DNA from: Eubacteriales bacterium
GTDB taxonomy: Bacteria > Bacillota > Clostridia > Oscillospirales > Butyricicoccaceae
NCBI GenBank assembly: GCA_030539335.1
Contig: JAUNSG010000007.1
Location: 81,946-145,945, forward strand
Length of the DNA: 64,000 nucleotides
Direction of reading: 5' to 3'
Position numbers and translations under genes: made by a program. This document shows positions 40,888-48,553 of the stretch, one piece after another. The notes under the pieces were generated by a model that ran no database searches, had not been told where the DNA came from, and worked only from the letters and a program-made list of their open reading frames with translations. How positions within the stretch are numbered: the stretch's first letter is position 1; every line of letters starts with the position of its first letter.

Positions 40888-42258
40888 TCAATAATAGTTC
40901 TGCGGATTCCAGAAACACTGTGGATCGTATTGCTGCTTTAACCGCCGCATCGCTCCCATACGGAAATTTTCCACCGGAATCCATTTCCGCTTCAGCTTTC
41001 CGAATCCATTCTCCTGCGCCGCACAGCCGCCCTGCAAACGGATATTTATTGCCAACCATTTCAGCTTCGTGAGGCAATCCTGGTATTCCTCCGCAGTCTT
41101 TGGAAAAAAATTCCAATGGACATGGCTTCCGCCGATATGACCAAACACAATGCGTTCGGTTGTCCAGTCCTGCATCTGCTCCTCATACCAGCACATCATC
41201 TGTGAAAAGCTCGCTTTAGAAAAGCCATAATCCGTCGATAGCTTTGTAATCTGCGCGTCGTTCCGGTGATTCTCTTCCACCAGGAGATTTGCCGTTTCCG
41301 GGATCACATGGCGGAAAACGCGCAGTCCTTCCATTTCGGATTCTCCCGATAACGCCCACGCCTGATCCGGATCACTGCCCAACTCGGCGGCCGCTTCCAT
41401 CAGTACGCCTGCAATCTCCTCAACGCCGTCTTCTTCCCCGGCAATCTCGAGATAAATCATCGCCTCTGTCCCTTCCGGAACGGGCGGTATGTCGTCCAGC
41501 TTGCTCATCTGGCTTTTCCGCTTCTCCAGCATCGCAAGTGCTGCCTGTCCAATGTATTCCGCCACGGTAATCGTGGCTGTCTCAGAGGCCACATCCGTCC
41601 CCTGAATAAAATCAGCAAATTTCCAGGCGCACTCGTGCTCTGGAAAGAAAAACGCAATTCCCCACTGCTCGGTCGGCACCGGCAGCAGACGAATCGTGAC
41701 CGAAAGAATCACTCCCAGCATTCCCTCACTGCCCAAATAGTCCTGCAGGGCCTCGCCGGTCTGCTCCGTAATCGTTCCGTTTTTGTCCATCACCCGGACT
41801 GCCGAAACATACTGTGACGCATTCCCATAACCAAAGGCCTGAATGCCGGAAGCAGCCGTCGCAGCCACACCTCCGATGGTCGCCGTCGTCTCCGTCGGCT
41901 GCGACGGAAAGAAAAGCGGTCGGTCTACGGTCAGCCGCGCGATCTCCTGATTTAGATTGTCCAGGCGCGTACCGGCACGGACGGTCAGCAGACCGCCCTC
42001 CTCAGTCGCTTCAAACCGTTCCACACCACAGTATTCGGAAAGGTTCATAATATGCCCCCCCGCAGGAACGGCTGCGCCGACAATGCCTGTTTTACCGCCC
42101 TGTATGGTAATCGGCGTTTGCGTCTCGTTCATCGCCGCGATGACCTCTGCAATCTCCTGTTCGGTTTTCGGAAAAGAAATGCTCTCAGCAGCGCCTTCCA
42201 GCTTTGACTCATCGTGCAGATAGTCCTTCCAATCACTGCTCATTTTCAACAAATTCAT
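40888..42258 (-). CDS. FAD-binding oxidase, GlcD/D-lactate dehydrogenase-like
   Basis: 456 residues. FAD-PCMH domain: ITIQGGKTGIVGAAVPAGGHIMNLSEY, TETTATIGGVAATAASGIQAFGYG and LGSEGMLGVILSVTIRL. The C-terminal cap has GHIGGSHVHWNFFP with the catalytic-type His and ends QQYDPQCFWNPQNYY. Such enzymes oxidise 2-hydroxy acids or related alcohols and hand electrons to ETF. It is distinct from, and only distantly similar to, the identical pair at 44045 and 46541. GAGGGAG precedes the ATG. Confidence 0.88.
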   Translation of the reverse strand: MNLLKMSSDWKDYLHDESKLEGAAESISFPKTEQEIAEVIAAMNETQTPITIQGGKTGIVGAAVPAGGHIMNLSEYCGVERFEATEEGGLLTVRAGTRLDNLNQEIARLTVDRPLFFPSQPTETTATIGGVAATAASGIQAFGYGNASQYVSAVRVMDKNGTITEQTGEALQDYLGSEGMLGVILSVTIRLLPVPTEQWGIAFFFPEHECAWKFADFIQGTDVASETATITVAEYIGQAALAMLEKRKSQMSKLDDIPPVPEGTEAMIYLEIAGEEDGVEEIAGVLMEAAAELGSDPDQAWALSGESEMEGLRVFRHVIPETANLLVEENHRNDAQITKLSTDYGFSKASFSQMMCWYEEQMQDWTTERIVFGHIGGSHVHWNFFPKTAEEYQDCLTKLKWLAINIRLQGGCAAQENGFGKLKRKWIPVENFRMGAMRRLKQQYDPQCFWNPQNYY

Positions 42259-42291
42259 CCGATATTTTCTCCCTCTTGTTGTGTTATTTTA

Positions 42292-43236
42292 TCATGTCCT
42301 CTGCGTTTTGTCTATATAGGCCCGAATTTCTTCCACAAATTCCCTCATATCGCCGAGAATGACATAATCTGATTTTTTATGGATTGGAGCATCAGGGCTT
42401 TGATTGACCGAAATCAGCAGCTTACTTTTTTCCACGCCAGCATAGAAGGCAGGAGCGCCGGACACTCCGGCGGCAATGCAAAGATCCGGCTTTGTCATCG
42501 CACCGGAGACGCCAATCAGCCGGTCCATAGGGGCCAATGCCGTCATCACAACCGGACGGCTGCATCCAACCTCCGCACCAATGGCATCGGCAGCCTGCTG
42601 TACCTTTTCCATCTCTTCCGGCTTCTTTACCGCGCGTCCAACGGCCAGTATCCGTTCTGCATTGCGCAGTCCTGCCGCCGGCGGCTCTTCCTCAAACCCG
42701 ACTATCCGAACCACGGATTGCGCCTGGATTTCGCAGGTATGGTATGCATCCACTCTGGCGGAGACCACGCAGTCCCCTTCCAATCCGCGATCGGCCGTCA
42801 TACAGTATGGCGCCCGCTTCATACGGAACGTCCCTTCCATATGTCCGCCATAGACCGACTTGGTAATACAGACATGATCTTCCGCCGCTGTCAGCCGCTT
42901 TACCGCATTTTGTGCGCTGCCGTTCAGACGGCATGCGAGTCTTCCGGCCAATTCCAATCCCCAATAGTTTCCGGGAAACAGGAGTACCTCGCTGCCCTTC
43001 ATCCACGGCTCCAGCGCCGAAAGGGTTTCTTCCATCGACGCCTCATTCCATTCGAGCAAAACAACATGCTCTGTCGGTGCCAATGCAACAACTGATTTTT
43101 CTTTGTATTCCGGTGGGCAGAGAATCCATGCCGTAGCCGATGACAGCCCTGTGGATGCTTGCAGTAATCCTGCAAGCATCTCACATTGTTCGCGGTAATC
43201 CGGCGTACAGGCATTGAGTATAACCTTTGTATTCAC
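42292..43236 (-). CDS. etfA: Electron transfer flavoprotein alpha subunit (first pair, YgcQ-like)
   Basis: 314 residues with the EtfA FAD domain: AERILAVGRAVKKPEEM, GCSRPVVMTALAPMDRLIGVSGAMTKPDLCIAAGVSGAPAFYAG and LLISVNQSPDAPIHKKSDYVILGD. The N-terminal half is divergent. No ferredoxin domain. Its start overlaps the preceding etfB (ATGA). The partner oxidase is probably the gene at 44045. Confidence 0.88.
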   Translation of the reverse strand: MNTKVILNACTPDYREQCEMLAGLLQASTGLSSATAWILCPPEYKEKSVVALAPTEHVVLLEWNEASMEETLSALEPWMKGSEVLLFPGNYWGLELAGRLACRLNGSAQNAVKRLTAAEDHVCITKSVYGGHMEGTFRMKRAPYCMTADRGLEGDCVVSARVDAYHTCEIQAQSVVRIVGFEEEPPAAGLRNAERILAVGRAVKKPEEMEKVQQAADAIGAEVGCSRPVVMTALAPMDRLIGVSGAMTKPDLCIAAGVSGAPAFYAGVEKSKLLISVNQSPDAPIHKKSDYVILGDMREFVEEIRAYIDKTQRT

Positions 43237-44045
43237 TCCTGAATCAGCCGTCCTTTCAAAACCGTTTCCATCAAATTGTGCACCATTTCTTCCATCGTCT
43301 CACCGGGGATGCGCTTCCCCTCCCGTTCCTGTATCACGGGACGCAGATCTTCGAGTTGGCACGCGGCTTCCTCCAGGCAGTGCACAGCCTGCGGGAAATC
43401 ATGAATGGTCTTTTGTGCTATTGGAAGCTTTCCATACTTCATTTTGTCCTTCAGCGTCGGAACCCGCAAATAGGTCCCGGGGACATCGCCAACACTCAAG
43501 ACACATGGCGTCTTGACACAATACGTCCGCAGTCCGCCATCCACACGGCAGACAACCCGGATTTCCTTCTCATCCAGCCACTCCATCTGCATGACCTGTG
43601 TCAGACAGGGGATGTGCAACAGCTCGGCAACCAGCAGCGGCGTCATTGCGTTTTCTCCGATCGGATTCTGACGTCCGGTGAGGATGACATCCGCCTGTTC
43701 CTCCCGCGCCGTTTCCGCAATGATCTGCGCGACTGCCTGCGGAGCAAAGCGGAGGTCGGCTCCATCGTCATCAATCCGAATCAGACGATCGAACCGCAGC
43801 GCTGCCAACGTCTTCAAAAAACGTTCCCGATTTTTGGGCCCGATTGTCATCGCACAGCGCTCAACCGGTTCCTTTCCATCCTGTGCAGAGAGGCGCAGGG
43901 ACAATTCCAGCGCACTCTCGTCACAGGCATTCCAATCGAGCGGGGCAAACGCGGTATTGATCTGTTTCTGTTCATCTGCATGCCAATCCTCCGAAGCCAA
44001 TGCTTCCAAATCTGGCAGGACGGCGCAGGATACCAATATCTTCAT
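43233..44045 (-). CDS. etfB: Electron transfer flavoprotein beta subunit (first pair, YgcR-like)
   Basis: 270 residues: MKILVSCAVLPDLEALAS, LELSLRLSAQDG, CAMTIGPKNRERFLKTLAALRFD, ADVILTGRQNPIGEN and KTPCVLSVGDVPGTYLRVP. It is more divergent than the second EtfB; the NPYD-type region is altered (PLDWNACDESALEL), as in E. coli YgcR-like proteins. Its ATG overlaps the stop of the FAD oxidase (TAATG). Confidence 0.85.
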   Translation of the reverse strand: MKILVSCAVLPDLEALASEDWHADEQKQINTAFAPLDWNACDESALELSLRLSAQDGKEPVERCAMTIGPKNRERFLKTLAALRFDRLIRIDDDGADLRFAPQAVAQIIAETAREEQADVILTGRQNPIGENAMTPLLVAELLHIPCLTQVMQMEWLDEKEIRVVCRVDGGLRTYCVKTPCVLSVGDVPGTYLRVPTLKDKMKYGKLPIAQKTIHDFPQAVHCLEEAACQLEDLRPVIQEREGKRIPGETMEEMVHNLMETVLKGRLIQE

Positions 44046-45496
44046 TACTTTCTGAGCGGGATCAGAGTGCCCATGTTCATGATGCCGTTCGGGTCAAATG
44101 CCTTCTTGAGCGTGTCGAGCATGTAGAAGGAAGAACCGTACTCATCATATACGTAATGTGCACGTGCCTTGCCGAGACCGTGGTGGTGTACAATCGATCC
44201 GCCGTACTTGATGACCTGCTCACAGATAATCCGGTTGATCGGGTTGTGATACTTGTTGATTTCCTCTTCCGGTTCGCAGTCTACGACATTGTAGTAGTAA
44301 ACGAAGTACATGTTCGTGCCGTTGATGTAGCTGTGCGAGGAATGTCCGCCCATCAGCGTCATATCCGGCACTTCTTCCATGATGCGGTCACAAGCCGTCT
44401 TGTAGATCTCATAGATGTTATCCCAGGAACCGGATACCTCTGTGGTGATACCGATGTTCTTGGTTGCAATGATTTCCTCGCGCTCCTGGGCGATCTGCTC
44501 CGGTCCCCAGTTCAGGCCTTCATACCACTTTTCGATCAGGGTCGGGTCTACCTCTTCCAGCTCCGGATGCTTGCTCATCAGTTCCTTGATGCCAGCTTCC
44601 ATTGCCTTCGTGATGCCTGCCGGGCCTTCACACATCCAGATCAGGATGCACTTTCCCTCTTCCAGGAAGTGAGAGAAATGACCTGCAGCGTCTGCCGGAT
44701 CGTACAGTCTTGCAAACGACGGCTTGTAGCCCTCTGCCATGACCTCACGCAGGCAGTCAAAGCCAAGCTTCATATCATCCAGCGCATAACCGATGTAGTG
44801 GTTGTTCTCCGGCTGCCACTTGAACAGCTTTACCGTAACCTCGGTGATAAAGCAGAGCGCACCCTCGTTGCCGATGATGATGTTGCGGATGTCCGGGCCA
44901 GCGGCGCGGCGCGGTACATTCTTGATGCGGCAGATTTTGCCGTTCGGGAAGACGGCTTCCAGACCAACTACCATGTCCTCAATGCCGCCATACAGAGTCG
45001 AGAACTGACCGATCGAGCGGGTTGCTACCAGTCCACCCATCTGTGCCAGCGGCTTGGACTGCGGCGAATGTCCGGTCGTCAGGCCCTGCTCACGGAGCAT
45101 ATCATCCAGCTCCTGCAGCGGAACGCCGCACTGACAGGTTACCTGCATGTTGTAACGGTCTACCTTCAGAACCTTGTTCATCTGGGAGCCATCGATGACA
45201 ACCGAATCCTGAAGCGAGGTCTCCAGTCCGCCCTCAATTGCGGAATGTCCGGTACGCGGTACGACGTTGATCTGATTGTCGTTGCAGAACGACAGCACCT
45301 CAGCGACTTCCTCCGTCGAATGTACATAGATGACTGCGGCCGGGATCGGCTGCGTGTATACGCCCATACACTGCTCATACTTGCGGTAGCGGTCAATGCT
45401 GCTGTCCTTCAGTACCTGCTCGTCTGTGATTACGTTTTCGGTCCCAAGTATCTCTACCAGACCCTCTACTATCTTTTCTCTGCTGATCATTGCCAT
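44045..45496 (-). CDS. FAD-linked oxidase (YgcU-like), copy A
   Basis: 483 residues. PCMH-type FAD domain: VVPRTGHSAIEGGLETSLQD, SKPLAQMGGLVATRSIGQFSTLYGGIEDMVVG and IIIGNEGALCFITEVTVKLF. The C-terminal domain has GHSSHSYINGTNMYFVYYY and the histidine-rich YGGSIVHHHGLGKARAHYV, followed by FDPNGIMNMGTLIP. The HHH motif is shared with alkyl-DHAP synthase-type oxidases, so the substrate may be a phosphorylated or sugar-like hydroxy compound. It is the first gene of a nine-gene operon reaching 36069 and is protein-identical to copy B at 46541. GGAGG precedes the ATG. Confidence 0.9.
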   Translation of the reverse strand: MAMISREKIVEGLVEILGTENVITDEQVLKDSSIDRYRKYEQCMGVYTQPIPAAVIYVHSTEEVAEVLSFCNDNQINVVPRTGHSAIEGGLETSLQDSVVIDGSQMNKVLKVDRYNMQVTCQCGVPLQELDDMLREQGLTTGHSPQSKPLAQMGGLVATRSIGQFSTLYGGIEDMVVGLEAVFPNGKICRIKNVPRRAAGPDIRNIIIGNEGALCFITEVTVKLFKWQPENNHYIGYALDDMKLGFDCLREVMAEGYKPSFARLYDPADAAGHFSHFLEEGKCILIWMCEGPAGITKAMEAGIKELMSKHPELEEVDPTLIEKWYEGLNWGPEQIAQEREEIIATKNIGITTEVSGSWDNIYEIYKTACDRIMEEVPDMTLMGGHSSHSYINGTNMYFVYYYNVVDCEPEEEINKYHNPINRIICEQVIKYGGSIVHHHGLGKARAHYVYDEYGSSFYMLDTLKKAFDPNGIMNMGTLIPLRK

Positions 45497-45546
45497 TGTT
45501 TACGACCTCCAGTCATGTATTTCTGTCCTTATTCTTAAAACAAGTA

Positions 45547-45649
45547 CAAAAAAAGAAAGCAACTCGGGCACACGAAAAATGCCTAAGTTACTTTCTCTCA
45601 TACTCTTTGTAACTATTGTTAGTATAACAGGTATTTCCTTTTCCGTCAA
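45547..45649 (-). promoter_or_regulatory. Promoter and attenuator leader of the oxidase/ETF operon
   Basis: Minus strand: TTGACG (45644-45649), 17 bp, TATACT (45621-45626). AGTTAC (45609-45614) and GTAACT (45586-45591) can form the antiterminator stem around AAGAG...AGAGAA. The mutually exclusive terminator is GAAAGTAACTTAGGCA / TGCCCGAGTTGCTTTC (45580-45595 / 45555-45570) followed by T7. Confidence 0.82.
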
Positions 45650-45749
45650 TTGTCTATTTTATTGATTCTCGCCCCTCTTTTTTGTAACATTTCCACGAGA
45701 ATACGCTTTCCCTGCGCAGGATGAGCCGTTTCAAGCATTGAGCAGCCCG

Positions 45750-45787
45750 AAAAAAAAGAGTATGCCTCTCGATTGAAGCATACTCTC
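45750..45787 (-). terminator. Terminator of the GlpP-family gene
   Basis: GAGTATGC / GCATACTC stem with a 12-nt loop, followed by T8 on the minus strand. Confidence 0.8.
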
Positions 45788-45804
45788 TGCCTTCCCATAA
45801 ACAG

Positions 45805-46383
45805 TCAGCAATTCCAAAGCTCTCGATTGGATGTGGCCACCGCAACAGCCCCCGCGGACAGCGCCCCCATAATGTCCTCTTTGTCCTGCGACAAGCCGCT
45901 TGCCACGATCGGTTTGTGAATGGTCTCCGCCAAATAGCGCATAACTTTCGACAATCCAGCCGGCATAAATTCCACGACATCCGGATTGCTGCTCTTGACA
46001 TGACGTTCGATATTGGCATAGGTGAACCCGTCCATCATATAAAACCGCTGCACCGTAAACAATCCCAGTTCCCGCGCCCGCTTAATCAAGGGGGATTTCA
46101 TGCTGATAATACCATCTGCCTGCGTGTATTTCTTTATGAAATCGACACTGATCTCCTTGGGTGACAGACCCACGATCAAATCAACGTGGACAATTGCTCT
46201 TTTCCCGAGCTTCTTCACATGGTCAACAATATCCGCGATGGTACAGATGTCGCCAAACAGGATGTAAACCAATTCGCTCTCGGATTCCTCCAAATAATTC
46301 AGCCATTCCTTGTTCTTAATCTCCGGAATGACCGGACACAGTTCCGTTGCTTCCAGAAAAATGGATTTTGTCAGCGATGCCAT
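45805..46383 (-). CDS. GlpP/YgcP-family antiterminator protein
   Basis: 192 residues of the glycerol-3-phosphate responsive antiterminator family, a TIM-barrel-like fold: VYILFGDICTIADIVDHVKKLGKRAIVHVDLIVGLS, GIISMKSPLIKRARELGL, FTYANIERHVKSSNPDVVEFMPAGLSKVMR and KPIVASGLSQDKEDIMGALSAGAVAVATSN. B. subtilis GlpP binds leader mRNA to prevent termination when its phospho-ligand is present. Four transcription units around this gene carry a matching attenuator leader, so I infer that it controls them. It has its own promoter without an attenuator. Confidence 0.9.
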   Translation of the reverse strand: MASLTKSIFLEATELCPVIPEIKNKEWLNYLEESESELVYILFGDICTIADIVDHVKKLGKRAIVHVDLIVGLSPKEISVDFIKKYTQADGIISMKSPLIKRARELGLFTVQRFYMMDGFTYANIERHVKSSNPDVVEFMPAGLSKVMRYLAETIHKPIVASGLSQDKEDIMGALSAGAVAVATSNRELWNC

Positions 46384-46425
46384 TGCATTTTCCTCCCAAT
46401 TGTGTCATCCAAAATTCCCATCCAC

Positions 46426-46454
46426 ATTGTACACTATTTGTTCCCTACAATCAA
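46426..46454 (-). promoter_or_regulatory. Promoter of the GlpP-family gene
   Basis: TTGATT (46449-46454), 17 bp, TACAAT (46426-46431) on the minus strand; no attenuator follows, which fits constitutive synthesis of the regulator. Confidence 0.6.
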
Positions 46455-46496
46455 TGTTATTCGGACATTTTGATCAACGTATCGCACTGGCAATGG

Positions 46497-46520
46497 AAAA
46501 CCCCTCCGCAGAGGGGTTTT
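46497..46520 (-). terminator. Terminator after FAD oxidase copy B
   Basis: 10-bp perfect stem AAAACCCCTC / GAGGGGTTTT with a 4-nt loop; its TTTT separates the oxidase copy B from the antiterminator gene. Confidence 0.8.
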
Positions 46521-46540
46521 CGAACATACCAATCTAAAAT

Positions 46541-47992
46541 TTACTTTCTGAGCGGGATCAGGGTGCCCATGTTCATGATGCCGTTCGGGTCAAACGCCTT
46601 CTTGAGCGTATCGAGCATGTAGAAGGAAGAACCGTACTCATCGTATACATAATGTGCACGTGCCTTGCCGAGGCCGTGGTGATGTACAATCGATCCACCG
46701 TACTTGATGACCTGCTCACAGATAATCCGGTTGATCGGGTTGTGATACTTGTTGATTTCCTCTTCCGGTTCGCAGTCTACGACATTGTAGTAGTAAACGA
46801 AGTACATGTTCGTGCCGTTGATGTAGCTGTGCGAGGAATGTCCGCCCATCAGCGTCATATCCGGCACTTCTTCCATGATGCGGTCACAAGCCGTCTTGTA
46901 GATCTCATAGATGTTATCCCAGGAACCGGATACCTCTGTGGTGATACCGATGTTCTTGGTTGCAATGATTTCCTCGCGCTCCTGGGCGATCTGCTCCGGT
47001 CCCCAGTTCAGGCCTTCATACCACTTTTCGATCAGGGTCGGGTCTACCTCTTCCAGCTCCGGATGCTTGCTCATCAGTTCCTTGATGCCAGCTTCCATTG
47101 CCTTCGTGATGCCTGCCGGGCCTTCACACATCCAGATCAGGATGCACTTTCCCTCTTCCAGGAAGTGAGAGAAATGACCTGCAGCGTCTGCCGGATCGTA
47201 CAGTCTTGCAAACGACGGCTTGTAGCCCTCTGCCATGACCTCACGCAGGCAGTCAAAGCCAAGCTTCATATCATCCAGCGCATAACCGATGTAGTGGTTG
47301 TTCTCCGGCTGCCACTTGAACAGCTTTACCGTAACCTCGGTGATAAAGCAGAGCGCACCCTCGTTGCCGATGATGATGTTGCGGATGTCCGGGCCAGCGG
47401 CGCGGCGCGGTACATTCTTGATGCGGCAGATTTTGCCGTTCGGGAAGACGGCTTCCAGACCAACTACCATGTCCTCAATGCCGCCATACAGAGTCGAGAA
47501 CTGACCGATCGAGCGGGTTGCTACCAGTCCACCCATCTGTGCCAGCGGCTTGGACTGCGGCGAATGTCCGGTCGTCAGGCCCTGCTCACGGAGCATATCA
47601 TCCAGCTCCTGCAGCGGAACGCCGCACTGACAGGTTACCTGCATGTTGTAACGGTCTACCTTCAGAACCTTGTTCATCTGGGAGCCATCGATGACAACCG
47701 AATCCTGAAGCGAGGTCTCCAGTCCGCCCTCAATTGCGGAATGTCCGGTACGCGGTACGACGTTGATCTGATTGTCGTTGCAGAACGACAGCACCTCAGC
47801 GACTTCCTCCGTCGAATGTACATAGATGACTGCGGCCGGGATCGGCTGCGTGTATACGCCCATACACTGCTCATACTTGCGGTAGCGGTCAATGCTGCTG
47901 TCCTTCAGTACCTGCTCGTCTGTGATTACGTTTTCGGTTCCAAGTATCTCTACCAGACCCTCTACTATCTTTTCTCTGCTGATCATTGCCAT
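46541..47992 (-). CDS. FAD-linked oxidase (YgcU-like), copy B
   Basis: 483 residues, identical in amino-acid sequence to copy A (44045-45496), with the same FAD domain and YGGSIVHHHGLGK motif. It is monocistronic: its own attenuator leader (48080-48182) precedes it and a terminator follows. The start at 47992 follows AAAGGAG and matches copy A exactly; the frame remains open a further 90 bp upstream, but that sequence lies in the leader. Having a second copy outside the ETF operon would raise oxidase dosage relative to ETF. Confidence 0.9.
   Translation of the reverse strand: MAMISREKIVEGLVEILGTENVITDEQVLKDSSIDRYRKYEQCMGVYTQPIPAAVIYVHSTEEVAEVLSFCNDNQINVVPRTGHSAIEGGLETSLQDSVVIDGSQMNKVLKVDRYNMQVTCQCGVPLQELDDMLREQGLTTGHSPQSKPLAQMGGLVATRSIGQFSTLYGGIEDMVVGLEAVFPNGKICRIKNVPRRAAGPDIRNIIIGNEGALCFITEVTVKLFKWQPENNHYIGYALDDMKLGFDCLREVMAEGYKPSFARLYDPADAAGHFSHFLEEGKCILIWMCEGPAGITKAMEAGIKELMSKHPELEEVDPTLIEKWYEGLNWGPEQIAQEREEIIATKNIGITTEVSGSWDNIYEIYKTACDRIMEEVPDMTLMGGHSSHSYINGTNMYFVYYYNVVDCEPEEEINKYHNPINRIICEQVIKYGGSIVHHHGLGKARAHYVYDEYGSSFYMLDTLKKAFDPNGIMNMGTLIPLRK
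46541..47992. repeat. 1.45-kb direct repeat of 44045-45496
   Basis: Comparison with 44045-45496 (offset 2,496 bp) shows about eight silent differences packed into the last 160 bp of the gene and one near its 5' end. The roughly 1.2 kb between appear identical. Flanking sequences are unrelated apart from the shared leader motif. Confidence 0.85.
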
Positions 47993-48079
47993 AACGTTGT
48001 TCTCCTTTCGTTTCATGCCTGAATCATAATTGTATTGGTTTTTTTGCGTACGTTTTGCTGCAAATCGTAAAAAAGAGTA

Positions 48080-48182
48080 CAAAAAAAGAAAGTAATCCGA
48101 GCATAGAAATATGCCAAATTACTTTCTCTGAAACTCTTTAAGTAATTGTCTCTAGTATAATCGCCCCTTTTGATTTTGTCAA
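48080..48182 (-). promoter_or_regulatory. Promoter and attenuator leader of FAD oxidase copy B
   Basis: Minus strand: TTGACA (48177-48182), 17 bp, TATACT (48154-48159). The antiterminator halves are AATTAC (48142-48147) and GTAATT (48117-48122), a compensatory change relative to the other leaders. The terminator stem (48110-48126 / 48088-48105) runs into T7. Confidence 0.82.
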
Positions 48183-48375
48183 TCTGTCAATTTCAACATT
48201 TTATTTCAACCGAATTTGTACAAAACAACCATCTTTCTTTTTTGCCAAGGAATTATACATTATATATCAAAAAAATTTTTCACGGCGCAAGGAGGCTGTT
48301 CTCGTGATTACCTCTAATTTCTTCACGTAAAATTCAGGACATTTTCACAAATTTATTCTTCTTGCAATTTTCAGA

Positions 48376-48473
48376 TTGACTTTTTTCCACAAATGCTTTA
48401 TACTCACAACAAATAGCAGTTACAAGAGTTATCAGAGAAGTAACGCAGCAATGCGATACTTCTCTGTTTTTTT
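48376..48473 (+). promoter_or_regulatory. Promoter and attenuator leader of the MFS gene
   Basis: TTGACT (48376-48381), 17 bp, TATACT (48399-48404). GTTAC (48419-48423) and GTAAC (48440-48444) surround AAGAG...AGAGAA as in the other leaders. The terminator CAGAGAAGTA / TACTTCTCTG (48433-48466, extended by ACGC/TGCG-like pairs) is followed by T7. Confidence 0.82.
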
Positions 48474-48553
48474 GCTTTTGTCACTCTTATTGTCGAAGCT
48501 TTGACTGCAGCATGGCTTCTCCCACACAAATAACGTATCCAAGGAGGTAAATC

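Noticed and set aside
44000..45538. Plus-strand open frame of 512 codons, repeated at 46652-48022
   Set aside because: Mirror frames of the duplicated FAD oxidase genes; the duplication of the shadow only reflects duplication of the true gene.
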